The notes under the pieces are model-generated. The model was not told the DNA's origin and did not search any database. It saw only the letters and a list, made by a program, of their open reading frames with translations. A stretch of 64,000 bases of DNA from Massilia sp. Root133 (GTDB taxonomy: Bacteria; Pseudomonadota; Gammaproteobacteria; Burkholderiales; Burkholderiaceae_D): contig NZ_LMEW01000002.1 of the NCBI RefSeq assembly GCF_001426525.1, positions 157,590 through 221,589 on the forward strand, written 5' to 3'. Of the stretch, positions 7,407-17,159 are shown piece after piece; within the stretch, counting starts at the first letter, position 1; every line of letters starts with the position of its first letter. A program made the translations under genes and the position numbers.

Positions 7407-10106
7407 ATGTCCAAGTCCAGTGCGCACACCGCCCCGCGCACCCACCGATTCCTCGCGCTGCTGTGGCCCGCGCTGGCCCTGCTCGTCTGTGCCGCCCTCT
7501 GGACCGCCACCATCCTGCACGCCGGCGCTGAACGCCGGCGCGCCGAGGAGCAGGCGTTCAAGGAGGCTGACGCGTATGCCGAAGCCTACGAGCAGTACGT
7601 CACCCGCTCGGTCGCCCAGGTCGACCAGATCACCATGCAGCTCAAGCACAGCTGGGAGCACGCGCGCGACCGCAGCCTGATCGAGAACATGCGCCGCGAC
7701 GGCATGTTCACCGACGCCGCCTTCGTCAACGTGAGCGTGATCGGGCCGGACGGCGCGGTCCGCTCCTCGAGCCGCATCCACGCGCGCGGGCTGGATCTGT
7801 CCCGGGCCGACTTCTTCATCCAGCACCGCAACGCCATCTCGACCGCGCTGCGCATCGGCACGCCGCCGCCGGAACTGGACGCGACGCTCGGCTCGATCCT
7901 GCGTGGCACCATTCTCTTCACGCGCCGGCTCGACACGCCTGACGACGGCTTCGACGGCGTGCTGCTGATGGCCGTCGACGCCGCGTATTTCACATCGTTC
8001 GTCAGCTCGCCCACGCTGGGGCCGGGCAGCCTGCTGGCGCTCGTCGGCACCGACAATGCCTTGCGCGTCGAGCAGGACGCCAGCGGCATCGTGCGCTCGA
8101 TGGGCGCCGCCTCGCTGCTGCCCGCCAACGCCGACCGCTGGCCGGTGGCGCGCGGCGTGCAGCTGGTCGACGGGCAGGGCGGCTTTGCCGACGGCGAGCC
8201 GCGCGTGCTGGGCTGGCGCCGCTCCGGCGCGTATCCGCTCGTGGCCCTCGTCGCGCTGTCGCATACGGCCGTGCTGGAAGCGGCCGACGCCTACTGGACG
8301 GACAGCCGCAACCACACGCTGGTGGCCACCGCCGTGCTGACCATGCTGGCGCTGGGGGCGAGCATGCTGTCGCTGCGCGCGTCGGCGCGGGCGCGCGAGC
8401 GGGCCGAGATCCAGCGCGCCTACCGCACGGCCACCGAGAGCGGCAACGACGGCTTCTACATGGTCGCGCCGGTGCGCGACCGCAAGGGCCAGACGGTCGA
8501 CTTCCGCATCGTCGACTGCAACGAACGCGGCGCCTTCTTCTACGGCAGCACGCGCGCGCAGCTCGTCGGCAGCCTGATCTCCGCGGTCCACCACGGGAAG
8601 TCCTTCGACGAACTGGTCGCCAACTACCGCACGGCGCTGGCCGTCGGCTTCCACCAGGAAGACCGGCGCATGCCCGACAACAACCGGCTGAACATCCGCT
8701 GGGGCCACCGGCGCATCGTGCGCGTGGGCGACAACCTCGCCGTCACCTTGCAGGACATCAGCGAGCGCAAGGAACACGAATCCCAGCTCGCGCGCCTCGC
8801 GAACGAGGACAGCCTCACCGGCCTGCCGAACCGCCACTGGTTCCTGAACTTCGTGCCGGTCGCGCTGGCGCGCGCCGAGGACGGCGATCATGGCGCGGCG
8901 CTGCTGTTCATCGACCTCGACGAATTCAAGCAGGTCAACGATACGCACGGCCACGCCGTCGGCGACCGCCTGCTCCAGCTGGCGGCCGAGCGCCTGCTGT
9001 CGCAACTGCGTCCGGGCGACAGCGTGGCGCGTTTCGGCGGCGATGAATTCGTCGTCCTGCTGAGCCCTTTCGACAGCGACCAGCAGGTGGCCATCGTCGC
9101 CACGCGCATCGTCGAAGCCTTCAGTAAACCGTTCCCGATCGCCGACGACCAGCACATGATCGGCGCCTCGGTCGGCATCGCCGTGTACCCGCGCGACGGC
9201 CTCGATGCGGCCACGCTGATCCGCCACGGCGACATCGCCATGTACGCGGGCAAGGCCGAGGGCAAGGGCCAGTACCGCTTCTTCGACCCCGCGCAATCGA
9301 ACATCCTCAAGACGCGCACCCAGCTGCGCCAGCGCCTGCTGGAAGCGATCGACAAGCGCCAGTTCGTGCTGCACTACCAGCCGCGCGTGGACACGCGCAC
9401 GGGCGAGCTCCTGAGCATGGAAGCGCTGCTGCGCTGGGAGCATCCGCAGCTGGGCATGATCCGCCCGGACGAATTCATCCCGCTCGCCGAATCCAGCGGC
9501 CTGATCGTGCCGATCGGCGCCATCGTCATCGACCAGGCTTGCGCCCAGCTGGCGGCCTGGCGCGCGCACGGCGCCGTGCCGGTGCCGGTGTCGATCAACG
9601 TCTCGCCGAAGCAGTTCCTGCGCGGCAGCGTGCAGCGCGAGCTCGAAGACGCGCTGGCCCGCCACGCCGTGCCGGCCGGCCTGCTCGAAGTGGAGATCAC
9701 GGAGTCCGCGATGATGGGCGACCAGGCCGAGATCCTCGCCGAGCTGGCCGCGATCCGCGCGCTGGGCGTCAAGCTGCACGTCGACGATTTCGGCACCGGC
9801 TACTCGTCGCTGTCGCAGTTGCAGCGCATGAAGATGGACGTGCTGAAGGTCGACCGCTCGTTCACGGCCGAACTGGGACGCTCGCGCGAAGGCACCGTGT
9901 TCTTCCAGGCGATCGTGTCGATGGCGCACGCGCTCGGGATGGAGGTGGTGGCGGAAGGCGTCGAGAACGAGGAACAGCTGCAGATCCTGCGGGCGCTGAA
10001 GTGCAACGAGGTGCAGGGGTATTTTGTTGCGAGGCCGCTGCCGGCGGCGGGGATCGCGCCGCTGCTGGAGCAGCGTTACCTGTTCAAGGAAGCGCTGGCC
10101 GCCTAG
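7407..10106 (+). CDS. Membrane diguanylate cyclase/phosphodiesterase (dCache-like, PAS, GGDEF, EAL)
   Basis: About 899 residues. A transmembrane helix near the N-terminus (LLWPALALLVCAALWTATIL), a periplasmic sensor of some 260 residues resembling dCache, a second helix (VATAVLTMLALGASMLSL), a PAS domain, then GGDEF and EAL domains. The GGDEF signature FGGDEFVVL is intact, and the inhibitory I-site RPGD sits exactly five residues before it, so cyclase activity with product inhibition is plausible. The EAL domain keeps EALLRWEHP, VDDFGTGYSS and DVLKVDRSF, so it is probably also an active c-di-GMP phosphodiesterase. ATG 7407 is chosen over the in-frame GTG at 7374 because of an upstream ACGGAA. 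Confidence 0.93.
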   Translation: MSKSSAHTAPRTHRFLALLWPALALLVCAALWTATILHAGAERRRAEEQAFKEADAYAEAYEQYVTRSVAQVDQITMQLKHSWEHARDRSLIENMRRDGMFTDAAFVNVSVIGPDGAVRSSSRIHARGLDLSRADFFIQHRNAISTALRIGTPPPELDATLGSILRGTILFTRRLDTPDDGFDGVLLMAVDAAYFTSFVSSPTLGPGSLLALVGTDNALRVEQDASGIVRSMGAASLLPANADRWPVARGVQLVDGQGGFADGEPRVLGWRRSGAYPLVALVALSHTAVLEAADAYWTDSRNHTLVATAVLTMLALGASMLSLRASARARERAEIQRAYRTATESGNDGFYMVAPVRDRKGQTVDFRIVDCNERGAFFYGSTRAQLVGSLISAVHHGKSFDELVANYRTALAVGFHQEDRRMPDNNRLNIRWGHRRIVRVGDNLAVTLQDISERKEHESQLARLANEDSLTGLPNRHWFLNFVPVALARAEDGDHGAALLFIDLDEFKQVNDTHGHAVGDRLLQLAAERLLSQLRPGDSVARFGGDEFVVLLSPFDSDQQVAIVATRIVEAFSKPFPIADDQHMIGASVGIAVYPRDGLDAATLIRHGDIAMYAGKAEGKGQYRFFDPAQSNILKTRTQLRQRLLEAIDKRQFVLHYQPRVDTRTGELLSMEALLRWEHPQLGMIRPDEFIPLAESSGLIVPIGAIVIDQACAQLAAWRAHGAVPVPVSINVSPKQFLRGSVQRELEDALARHAVPAGLLEVEITESAMMGDQAEILAELAAIRALGVKLHVDDFGTGYSSLSQLQRMKMDVLKVDRSFTAELGRSREGTVFFQAIVSMAHALGMEVVAEGVENEEQLQILRALKCNEVQGYFVARPLPAAGIAPLLEQRYLFKEALAA

Positions 10107-10199
10107 TCGTCGTCCCCGCGAAAGCGGGGATCCATGCTGAGCTTCCGAATCCTGCGGCTCAGCATGGATTCCCGCGTGCGCGGGAATGACGGTTCAGGC
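10107..10199. repeat. REP pair (BIME-like)
   Basis: Two inverted copies of a hairpin unit: left CCCCGCGAAAGCGGGGATCC with tail ATGCTGAGC, right the reverse complement tail GCTCAGCAT with hairpin TTCCCGCGTGCGCGGGAA. They face each other across about 14 bases. The unit recurs near 32.7 kb, 39.75 kb and 42.9-43.1 kb. It lies between convergent genes and may also act as a transcription or mRNA-stability barrier. Confidence 0.85.
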
Positions 10200-11312
10200 G
10201 CCCAACAGACTCCCCGTCCGCCAGGCCTCCGCCCCCGCGATCTTACAGACGTGCATCCCGCGCAGCAGATGCCGATGCGCCGTGCTGGCGAACAGCACGC
10301 CCGACTGCGTGGGCCGCAGGGTCGTCGTCCTGCCGCTGACCGGATCGACGATGTCGGCGACGGCATCGCCCGCCTGCACCTGGTCGCCCAGTTTTTTCAG
10401 GAACACGAGCACCCCCGCATGTGGCGCGTGCAGCGGTTCCACGCCTTCCAGTGGCGTCGGTTCGCACAGCGGCGCCGGCAGCGGCGCGACGGGCAGGTCG
10501 ACGACGCCTTCGCGCGCCAGGTACTGCAGCAGCGCGTGCGCGTCCCGTTCGGCCAGGTCGTAGCGCACGTCGTTCTCGCCGCGCAGCTCGACTGTCACGC
10601 CCACGCAGCCGGAGGGGATCGGGAAGCGGTCGCCGAAGTGTTCCGCCAGTTCCCACCACACGCGGCTGCACGCTTCGTCGAACGGCTCGCCGCCGGATTC
10701 CGTCGCCAGCAGCACGGCGTGCGCGCCCATCAGCGCGGCCAGCGGTTTTACCCGCCCGGCGAGCGGCGTGCCCGTGTACATGTGCAGCACAGCCTCGTTG
10801 TCGCAGTGGAGGTCGAGCATGATGTCGGCGTCGATCGCCATGCCCAGCAGCGTCTTCTTGAGCTCTTCCGTCGCGCTCGATGGCAGCCATGCGGCCACCT
10901 CGCGGCGCGCGTGCTCGCGCACGAGGGCCGCGTTGGCGGCGGGATCCGCGCCGAGCTTGTCCTGCAGCGACGCCTTCAACGCCGCGGCCACGTGCCGGTA
11001 CGAGCGGTTGAAATTGGTGCCGGTAGCGAGGTCGAAACGCCCGAACGGCGCGCCGTGGATCACCTGCGACAGCCCGATCGGATTCGCGGCCGGCACCAGG
11101 ATGATTTCGCCGGTGACCTTGTTCTCCGCATCCAGCCGGTCGAGCTCACGGCGCAGCACGTGCGCGACGAGCATCGCGGGCACCTCGTCCGCGTGCAGCG
11201 AGGCCTGGATGTAGACCTTCCTGCCGCTGCCTGGCGTACCGTAGTGGAAGGAGGTCAGGCGGTAGGCGGCGACGTTGTCTTCGGTGGCGATCGGGTGGGT
11301 CTGCTGGCGCAT
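10194..11312 (-). CDS. M14/AstE-AspA family amidohydrolase (succinylglutamate desuccinylase/aspartoacylase-like)
   Basis: 372 residues. The zinc-binding pair is visible as HADE in the segment [14 protein letters not shown] (H-x-x-E), and a further His in [15 protein letters not shown] is the likely third ligand. The N-terminal fold with NPIGLS and the Arg in [10 protein letters not shown] match the AstE/AspA branch of M14 carboxypeptidases. The C-terminal part (residues about 270-360) resembles the barrel-sandwich extension of this group ([22 protein letters not shown]). It probably deacylates a small N-acyl amino acid or similar amide in the cytoplasm; the sequence does not tell the substrate. 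Its start is divergent from trmB. Confidence 0.85.
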   Translation of the reverse strand: MRQQTHPIATEDNVAAYRLTSFHYGTPGSGRKVYIQASLHADEVPAMLVAHVLRRELDRLDAENKVTGEIILVPAANPIGLSQVIHGAPFGRFDLATGTNFNRSYRHVAAALKASLQDKLGADPAANAALVREHARREVAAWLPSSATEELKKTLLGMAIDADIMLDLHCDNEAVLHMYTGTPLAGRVKPLAALMGAHAVLLATESGGEPFDEACSRVWWELAEHFGDRFPIPSGCVGVTVELRGENDVRYDLAERDAHALLQYLAREGVVDLPVAPLPAPLCEPTPLEGVEPLHAPHAGVLVFLKKLGDQVQAGDAVADIVDPVSGRTTTLRPTQSGVLFASTAHRHLLRGMHVCKIAGAEAWRTGSLLGA

Positions 11313-11373
11313 CGGTGGCTCCTGGTTGCAACAGATGCATTATGTCCGAGATCGCGGCCGGAAAGCGCCGGGT

Positions 11374-11379
11374 TATAAT
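11374..11379 (+). promoter_or_regulatory. -10 element upstream of trmB
   Basis: Perfect TATAAT hexamer 34 bases before the trmB start codon. No good -35 is seen at 16-18 bases upstream. Confidence 0.4.
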
Positions 11380-11412
11380 GGCGCCCGTTTTTTCCTCATT
11401 CTTTCATTCCCC

Positions 11413-12132
11413 ATGTCCGCCGATACGCCTACCAACGAGCAGGGCCGCCCGATGCTCTATGACCCGACCGACCGCCGCATCCGCAGTTTCGTCACCCGCG
11501 CCGGCCGCCTGTCGACCGGCCAGGCGCGCGCGCTGGAAGCGTATGGTCCGCATTACCTGATCGAGTACCGCAAGGCCCAATTCGATTTCCACGCCCCGTT
11601 CGGCCGCACCGCGCCGCTGATCCTGGAGATCGGCTTCGGCATGGGCGACACGACGGCGCACATCGCGAAGGCGATGCCGGACAAGGATTTCGTCGGTGTC
11701 GAAGTGCACACGCCGGGCGTGGGCAGCCTGCTGAAACTGGCCGGCGAACAGGACATCCAGAACCTGCGCCTCATCCAGCACGATGCCGTCGAGGTACTGA
11801 ACAACATGATCGCCGACGGTTCGCTGGCGGGCGTGCACATCTTCTTCCCCGACCCGTGGCACAAGGCGCGCCACAACAAGCGCCGCCTGATCCAGCCGCC
11901 GTTCGTGCAACTGCTGTGCCAGAAGCTGGCGCAGGGCGGTTACATCCATTGCGCGACGGACTGGGAAGATTACGCGGTGCAGATGCTGGAAGTGCTGGGC
12001 AACGAGCCGGCGCTGCAGAACACGGCCGAGGGCTATGCGGAAAAGCCGTCGTACCGGCCGCTGACCAAGTTCGAGAACCGCGGCCTGAAACTGGGCCACG
12101 GTGTGTGGGACCTGGTGTTCACGAAGAAGTAA
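11413..12132 (+). CDS. trmB: tRNA (guanine-N7)-methyltransferase
   Basis: 239 residues, the usual length. The enzyme places m7G at position 46 of tRNAs using S-adenosylmethionine. The SAM-binding motif [15 protein letters not shown] and the family signature [16 protein letters not shown] are both present, together with [10 protein letters not shown] near the C-terminus. The ATG at 11413 starts [13 protein letters not shown], an N-terminus typical of betaproteobacterial TrmB; the frame extends upstream to 11275 but that would read through the promoter region. It is convergent with recQ, the stops being 6 bases apart. Confidence 0.96.
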   Translation: MSADTPTNEQGRPMLYDPTDRRIRSFVTRAGRLSTGQARALEAYGPHYLIEYRKAQFDFHAPFGRTAPLILEIGFGMGDTTAHIAKAMPDKDFVGVEVHTPGVGSLLKLAGEQDIQNLRLIQHDAVEVLNNMIADGSLAGVHIFFPDPWHKARHNKRRLIQPPFVQLLCQKLAQGGYIHCATDWEDYAVQMLEVLGNEPALQNTAEGYAEKPSYRPLTKFENRGLKLGHGVWDLVFTKK

Positions 12133-12138
12133 CGGGGT

Positions 12139-13959
12139 TCAGACCATCTCGCTGATGATCCCGACGATCTCGTCGCCGTAGGACGTCAGCTTCTTCTCGC
12201 CGACGCCCGAGACGCCGCGCAACTGGTCGAGCGACACCGGCTTGACCTTGGCGATCTCGCGCAGGGTGGCGTCCTGGAACACGACGTACGCGGGCACGCC
12301 GTGCGCGCGCGCCGTCTCCACGCGCCACCAGCGCAGCTTGTCGAAGATCGCCTGTTCCGATGTCGACAGCTCGACTTCCTCGTAGCTGCCGCGCGGCGTC
12401 GACGTGCGCTTGGGTTTCACGGGCTTCTGGTACTGGCGCAGCTGCACTTTCTGCTCGCCTTTCAGCACGGGCCGCGCCGCTTCCGTCAACTTGAGTGAAC
12501 TGAACGCGTCGTGGTCGACGGTGACGAGGCCGAGGGCGATCGTCTGGCGCACGATGGCGCGCCATTCCTGCTCGCCGCGCTCGGCGCCCACGCCGAACAC
12601 GGTCAGCTTGTCGTGGTGCCACTGGACGATGCGCTCGGAGCTCACGCCGCGCAGCACGTCGATCACGTGGCCGGCCGCGAAGCGCTGGTCGACGCGGTAG
12701 ATGGCCGACAGCAGCTTTTGCACGGGCACGGTCGCGTCGAACGACGTCGGCGGAATGAGGCAGGTGTCGCAGTTGCCGCACGGGCCGGAGCGCTCGCCGA
12801 AGTATTCGAGCAGGCGCATGCGCCGGCAGCTGAGCGTCTCGCACAGGCCCAGCATCGCGTCGAGCTTCGACGACAGCACGCGCTTGAAATTCTCGTCGGC
12901 CTCGGACTCGTCGATCATCCGGCGCTGCAGCACGACGTCCTGCAAACCGTAGGCCATCCAGGCATTGGACGGCAGGCCGTCGCGGCCCGCGCGGCCCGTT
13001 TCCTGGTAATAGCCTTCCAGCGATTTCGGCAGGTCGAGGTGGCAGACGAAGCGCACGTCCGGCTTGTCGATGCCCATGCCGAACGCGATGGTCGCCACCA
13101 TCACGATGTTGTCTTCACGCAGGAAGCGCGCCTGGTTGTCGGCCCGCAGCGAGTACTCCATGCCCGCGTGGTAGGGCAGGGCGCGGATGCCGTTCTCGTT
13201 CAGAAATTCCGCCGTCTCCTCGACCTTCTTTCGCGACAGGCAGTAGACGATACCCGAGTCGCCCGGGTGTTCCGCCGAGATGAAGTCGAGCAGCTGCTTG
13301 CGGCCGTTCGTTTTTTCGACGATGGAATAGCGGATGTTCGGACGGTCGAATGACGACACGAACTGCCGCGCCTCTTCCAGCTGCAGGCGCTGGGCGATTT
13401 CCGCGCGCGTGAGCTGGTCGGCCGTCGCCGTCAGTGCGATGCGCGGCACGTGCGGGAAGCGCTCGTGCAGGATCGACAGGCGGATGTATTCGGGCCGGAA
13501 GTCGTGGCCCCATTGCGACACGCAGTGCGCCTCGTCGATGGCGAACAGCGAGATGTGCGCGGACTCGAACAATTCCAGGCAGCGCGGCGTCATCAGGCGC
13601 TCGGGCGCCACGTAGACGAGGTCCAGCTCGCCGGTGCGCACCATGCGTTCGATGCGCAGGGTCTCTTCGAACGTCTGCGTCGAGTTCAGGAACGCGGCGC
13701 GCACGCCCACTTCGGCCAGCGCGTCGACCTGGTCCTGCATCAGCGCGATCAGCGGGGAGACGACGACGCCGACGCCGTCGCGCACCAGCGCGGGAATCTG
13801 GTAGCACAGCGATTTGCCGCCGCCCGTGGGCATCAGCACGAGCGCATCGCCGCCGGACGCCACGTGCTCGACGATGTCGGCCTGCTGACCGCGGAAGGCG
13901 GGGTAGCCGAAGACCGTCTGCAGGATCTGCAGCGCGCGTTGCTCGATGTCGCTCGTCAT
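12139..13959 (-). CDS. recQ: ATP-dependent DNA helicase RecQ
   Basis: 606-residue superfamily-2 helicase unwinding 3'-5', used in recombination repair and restart of stalled forks. Walker A MPTGGGKS is near residues 43-50, the Walker B/DEAH box reads [19 protein letters not shown], and motif VI reads [13 protein letters not shown]. The zinc-binding RecQ-C region follows, with Cys residues in [13 protein letters not shown] and [11 protein letters not shown] winged-helix and a C-terminal HRDC domain (residues about 530-605, [13 protein letters not shown]) complete the E. coli-like layout. It ends 22 bases before uppP's stop on the same strand. Confidence 0.97.
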   Translation of the reverse strand: MTSDIEQRALQILQTVFGYPAFRGQQADIVEHVASGGDALVLMPTGGGKSLCYQIPALVRDGVGVVVSPLIALMQDQVDALAEVGVRAAFLNSTQTFEETLRIERMVRTGELDLVYVAPERLMTPRCLELFESAHISLFAIDEAHCVSQWGHDFRPEYIRLSILHERFPHVPRIALTATADQLTRAEIAQRLQLEEARQFVSSFDRPNIRYSIVEKTNGRKQLLDFISAEHPGDSGIVYCLSRKKVEETAEFLNENGIRALPYHAGMEYSLRADNQARFLREDNIVMVATIAFGMGIDKPDVRFVCHLDLPKSLEGYYQETGRAGRDGLPSNAWMAYGLQDVVLQRRMIDESEADENFKRVLSSKLDAMLGLCETLSCRRMRLLEYFGERSGPCGNCDTCLIPPTSFDATVPVQKLLSAIYRVDQRFAAGHVIDVLRGVSSERIVQWHHDKLTVFGVGAERGEQEWRAIVRQTIALGLVTVDHDAFSSLKLTEAARPVLKGEQKVQLRQYQKPVKPKRTSTPRGSYEEVELSTSEQAIFDKLRWWRVETARAHGVPAYVVFQDATLREIAKVKPVSLDQLRGVSGVGEKKLTSYGDEIVGIISEMV

Positions 13960-13981
13960 GATGGTACTTGCTGCTCTCGAA

Positions 13982-14815
13982 TTATTCGGCCCAGACCACC
14001 CAGCCGAAATGGGCGGTGATCAACACGACCACACCGAATACGATACGGTACCAGGCGAAGCCCGTGAAGTCGTGCGTGCTGATGAAGCGCAACAGCCAAC
14101 GTACGCACAGGAAGGCGGAAATGAACGCCGCCACGCCGCCGATCAGGAACAGCGGCAGGTCGGACGCGTGCAGGTCGTGGCGCGCCTTGAAGACGGAATA
14201 CACGGTCGCGGCCAGCAGCGTGGGAATCGCGAGGAAGAACGAGAATTCGGTGGCGGCCGTGCGCGACAGGCCGAACAGCATGCCGCCGATGATCGTCGCA
14301 CCCGAACGGCTCGTGCCCGGGATCAGCGCGAAACACTGGGCGCAGCCGACCTTGAACGCGTCGACGACGGTCATGTCGTCCACGGTCTGGACGCGGTGCG
14401 CGCCCGGCAGCACCTTGTGGCGGCGCTCCGCCCACAGGATCACGAACGCGCCGACGATGAACGCCAGGGCCACGGGCACCGGCGCGAACAGGTGCGCCTT
14501 GATCGCCTTGCTGAACAGGAAGCCCAGCACGGCCGCCGGCAGGAACGCGACGATCAGGTTGACGACAAGCTTTTGCTGGCGCGGATCGGACGTGATGCCA
14601 CCCAGCACGGCGCCGATGCGCGCACGGTATTCCCACATCACGGCCAGGATCGCGCCGGCCTGGATAGCGATTTCGAACACCTGGGCCACTTCGCCCGTGA
14701 AATTGATCAGACTACCGGCCAGGATCAGGTGTCCGGTGGACGAGATCGGCAGGAATTCGGTGAAGCCCTCGACGAGGCCCATGATGATCGCTTTCAGGGC
14801 GAGAATGATATCCAT
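13982..14815 (-). CDS. uppP: Undecaprenyl-diphosphatase
   Basis: 277-residue integral membrane enzyme (BacA/UppP family) that dephosphorylates undecaprenyl diphosphate so the lipid carrier can be reused for peptidoglycan and surface glycan synthesis. The N-terminal catalytic motif ([20 protein letters not shown]) with its Glu-rich active site and the second motif [10 protein letters not shown] are intact. About eight hydrophobic segments are visible. Length matches the family. It is likely expressed with recQ or separately; there is no obvious terminator between them. Confidence 0.97.
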   Translation of the reverse strand: MDIILALKAIIMGLVEGFTEFLPISSTGHLILAGSLINFTGEVAQVFEIAIQAGAILAVMWEYRARIGAVLGGITSDPRQQKLVVNLIVAFLPAAVLGFLFSKAIKAHLFAPVPVALAFIVGAFVILWAERRHKVLPGAHRVQTVDDMTVVDAFKVGCAQCFALIPGTSRSGATIIGGMLFGLSRTAATEFSFFLAIPTLLAATVYSVFKARHDLHASDLPLFLIGGVAAFISAFLCVRWLLRFISTHDFTGFAWYRIVFGVVVLITAHFGWVVWAE

Positions 14816-14924
14816 TGGTGTGTGCGGTTCGGTAGGGTTGGGGACGCGTGCGCGGTAGATATTGCGCGGGCCGCAAGCTTACCATGAGGAAGGGGGCTGC
14901 CGTCGAGTTACCGTGCAGGCAATG

Positions 14925-15197
14925 TCAGGCCGTCAAGCGCTCCAATTCGGCCAGGAAGAACATCGCCTGCTCGCGCGTGTCGCCGCACATCTCGCGCGAT
15001 GGCGGCAGGCTGCCGCAGACGCGGGGGCGGTCCGGCTGCCCGAAAATCCTGCAGCCGTTGTGCTCGTCCAACTGCATGCAGCGCACGCCAGCAGGCTTGC
15101 CGTTTGGCATGCCTGGAATCGGGGACGTGATCGACGGCGCGATGCAGCAGGCGCCGCAGCCGGGGCGGCAGGAAACAGGAGAAGGCGGGATATGCAT
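14925..15197 (-). CDS. YkgJ-family zinc/iron-chelating cysteine-cluster protein
   Basis: Small protein of 90 residues from ATG 15197 (97 from an upstream TTG at 15218). The signature CRPGCGACC near the N-terminus, a further Cys in [17 protein letters not shown], and [10 protein letters not shown] are the conserved cysteine pattern of the YkgJ (UPF0153) family, which is thought to bind zinc or an iron-sulfur cluster. Its physiological role is unknown. It is divergent from the TetR regulator gene. Confidence 0.88.
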   Translation of the reverse strand: MHIPPSPVSCRPGCGACCIAPSITSPIPGMPNGKPAGVRCMQLDEHNGCRIFGQPDRPRVCGSLPPSREMCGDTREQAMFFLAELERLTA

Positions 15198-15252
15198 GTA
15201 AAGACCGGGGACGGGCAAGCAGACAGTATACTACTGGTGACGGCCACCGTTC

Positions 15253-15281
15253 TTGACTGGCCAAATCCCCAGGTCTATATT
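15253..15281 (+). promoter_or_regulatory. Sigma-70 promoter of the TetR gene
   Basis: TTGACT (15253-15258) and TATATT (15276-15281) with a 17-base spacer, 34 bases before the ATG at 15315. Each hexamer matches consensus at 5 of 6 positions, one of the best promoter matches in the window. Confidence 0.65.
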
Positions 15282-15283
15282 TG

Positions 15284-15299
15284 CTGACTCAACAGTTAG
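15284..15299. promoter_or_regulatory. Possible TetR operator
   Basis: Imperfect inverted repeat CTGACT-CAAC-AGTTAG lying directly after the -10 of the regulator's own promoter, where a bound TetR dimer would block transcription. The match is short and unproven. Confidence 0.35.
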
Positions 15300-15314
15300 T
15301 TGTCGGACAGAAGC

Positions 15315-15962
15315 ATGCCATGCCCTTTTGACACCAAGCCGCGCTGGGAGCGCCGTAAGGACGCGCGGCCCCAGGAGTTGCTCGAGGCGGCCATCGACCT
15401 GTTCGTCGAGCGTGGCTACGCCGCCACACGCCTGGAAGACGTCGCGCGCCGCGCCGGCGTGTCGAAGGGCACCTTGTACCTGTATTACGAGAACAAGGAA
15501 GAACTGTTCAAGGCCGTCGTGCGCAGCAATATCGTGCCCGTGATCGGCGAGGCGGAGGCGTCCGTCGCCGAATTCGATGGCCACAGCGCCGACCTGCTGC
15601 GCCAGCTGATCCACTCCTGGTGGCAGCGGCTGGGCGCGACCAAGGCCTCCGGCATCATCAAGCTCGTCATGGCGGAAGCGGACAATTTTCCGGAACTGGC
15701 CCGTTTTTACCAGGAAGAAGTCATCGCCCGCGGCACCAAGGCGATGGCGTCGATGCTCGAACGGGGCATCGCGCGCGGCGAATTCCGCAAGATCGACGTC
15801 AATACGATGACCCAGGTGCTCGTCGCCCCGATGCTCACCCTGATCATCTGGAAGCATTCGGTCGGCCCGTGCCCGCGCGCGGAGCTGGAGCCGCTGGCCT
15901 TCCTCGACACCTTCCTCGACATGGCGCTGCATGGCCTGCTGCCGGCCGCGCCTCCCGTTTGA
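15315..15962 (+). CDS. TetR/AcrR family transcriptional regulator
   Basis: 215 residues. The N-terminal helix-turn-helix is clear: LLEAAIDLFVERGYAATRLEDVARRAGVSKGTLYLYYENKEELF. The C-terminal ligand domain (residues about 80-200) contains ARFYQEEVIARGTKAM and ILRNS-type helices common in regulators of efflux systems. ATG 15315 is preferred to the TTG at 15300, which overlaps the putative operator. It is followed by pcm, a rhodanese and tolC on the same strand, so it could control the TolC outer membrane channel, but no pump genes are nearby. Confidence 0.92.
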   Translation: MPCPFDTKPRWERRKDARPQELLEAAIDLFVERGYAATRLEDVARRAGVSKGTLYLYYENKEELFKAVVRSNIVPVIGEAEASVAEFDGHSADLLRQLIHSWWQRLGATKASGIIKLVMAEADNFPELARFYQEEVIARGTKAMASMLERGIARGEFRKIDVNTMTQVLVAPMLTLIIWKHSVGPCPRAELEPLAFLDTFLDMALHGLLPAAPPV

Positions 15963-16126
15963 CCCCGTTTTCCTACGTCAAGACGCTGTTTTCCGGGGTT
16001 CATGCCCCGGAAACTGCAGACTGTCGCAATTTCCGCTGGCACTCAGCCCCATGTCGTTAAGATATGTTTGCTGAAGCCGTTCAACGATAAAATATCGGAT
16101 TATTTATTTTCCCACCGAGTCTAAAG

Positions 16127-16780
16127 ATGAATATCGAACAAGCCCGCTTCAACATGATCGAACAGCAGATCCGTCCGTGGAACGTGCTGGACCAGGATGT
16201 GCTCGACCTGCTGCACGTCGTCAAGCGCGAACAGTTCGTGCCGGCGGCGTACCAGAACCTGGCGTTCGCCGACGTCGAGATCCCGCTGCCGGGCGGTGAC
16301 GCCATGCTGGCGCCCAAGTTCGAGGCGCGCATCCTGCAGGAAACCGGTGTGAAGAAGCACGAGACCGTGCTGGAAATCGGTACGGGTTCGGGTTACATGG
16401 CCGCCCTGCTGGCGCACCGCGCCGCCAAGGTGACCACCGTGGAAATCAATCCGGAAACGGCGGAACTGGCCAAGAAGAACCTGGCCAATGCCGGCGTGCA
16501 CAACGTGACCGTCGAAGTCGGCAACGGCGCCCAGGGCTGGGAAAAAGGTGCGCCGTACGACGTGATCGTGATTTCGGGCGCGCTGGAAGTGTTGCCGGAA
16601 GCGATCCTGAAGCAGGTGAAGGTGGGCGGCCGCATCGCCGCGATCGTCGGCCAGGCACCGGTGATGGAAGCGGCCATCATCACCCGTACCGGGGACAACG
16701 CGTACAGCACGGTCAAGGTGTTCGAGACCAACGTGCGCTACCTGACGGGCGCCCCGGTGCCGTCGCACTTCCAGTTCTGA
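16127..16780 (+). CDS. pcm: Protein-L-isoaspartate O-methyltransferase
   Basis: 217-residue SAM-dependent methyltransferase family that repairs isoaspartyl residues in aged proteins. The N-terminal MIEQQIRPWNV and VKREQFVPAAY, the SAM motif VLEIGTGSGYMAALLA, and VTTVEINPE are typical. The usual PCMT 'GD(G)' loop reads VGNGAQGWEKGAPYDVIVISGA. This short version, found next to rhodanese and tolC in related bacteria, may act on a different substrate from E. coli Pcm. It is 14 bases from the next gene, so they are probably co-transcribed. An AT-rich stretch (GATAAAATAT) about 35 bases upstream may be the promoter. Confidence 0.9.
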   Translation: MNIEQARFNMIEQQIRPWNVLDQDVLDLLHVVKREQFVPAAYQNLAFADVEIPLPGGDAMLAPKFEARILQETGVKKHETVLEIGTGSGYMAALLAHRAAKVTTVEINPETAELAKKNLANAGVHNVTVEVGNGAQGWEKGAPYDVIVISGALEVLPEAILKQVKVGGRIAAIVGQAPVMEAAIITRTGDNAYSTVKVFETNVRYLTGAPVPSHFQF

Positions 16781-16794
16781 GAGGCGACAGACGC

Positions 16795-17118
16795 ATGCAG
16801 CACATTACCGCCCCCGAGTTGGCCGCCTGGCTGGCCGACTCGTCGCGTCCGCAGCCGCTGCTGCTCGACGTTCGGGAAAACTGGGAATTCGAGACCTGCC
16901 ATATCGAAGGCTCGACCCAGATTCCGATGAACCTGATTCCGATCCGCGTGAGCGAGCTGGACGACGGCCAGGACATCGTCTGCGTGTGCCACCACGGCGC
17001 ACGCAGCATGCAGGTGGCCGCCTTCCTGGAGCGCAACGGATTCAGCAACATTACCAACCTTACAGGCGGGATACACGCCTGGGCCGTGCAGGTCGACCCT
17101 TCGATGCCGAAGTATTGA
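16795..17118 (+). CDS. Rhodanese-like domain protein
   Basis: 107 residues, a single rhodanese domain. The active-site loop is CHHGARS with Cys in VCVCHHGARSMQ, and the N-terminal LLDVRENWEFETCHIEGS and C-terminal NLTGGIHAW motifs are standard. Such proteins carry a persulfide on the catalytic Cys and move sulfur between partners (GlpE-like). The start follows pcm by 14 bases with GAGAGGCGAC before the ATG region. Its link to TolC is positional only. Confidence 0.92.
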   Translation: MQHITAPELAAWLADSSRPQPLLLDVRENWEFETCHIEGSTQIPMNLIPIRVSELDDGQDIVCVCHHGARSMQVAAFLERNGFSNITNLTGGIHAWAVQVDPSMPKY

Positions 17119-17159
17119 CTCTGCGTCCTTAACTATTGATGACTCCGACGGAGAAAGTA

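Noticed and set aside
7329..9929. 866-codon open frame on the minus strand of the GGDEF/EAL gene
   Set aside because: Antisense of a well-defined gene; full of His/Arg/Ala/Val runs typical of third-position GC shadows.
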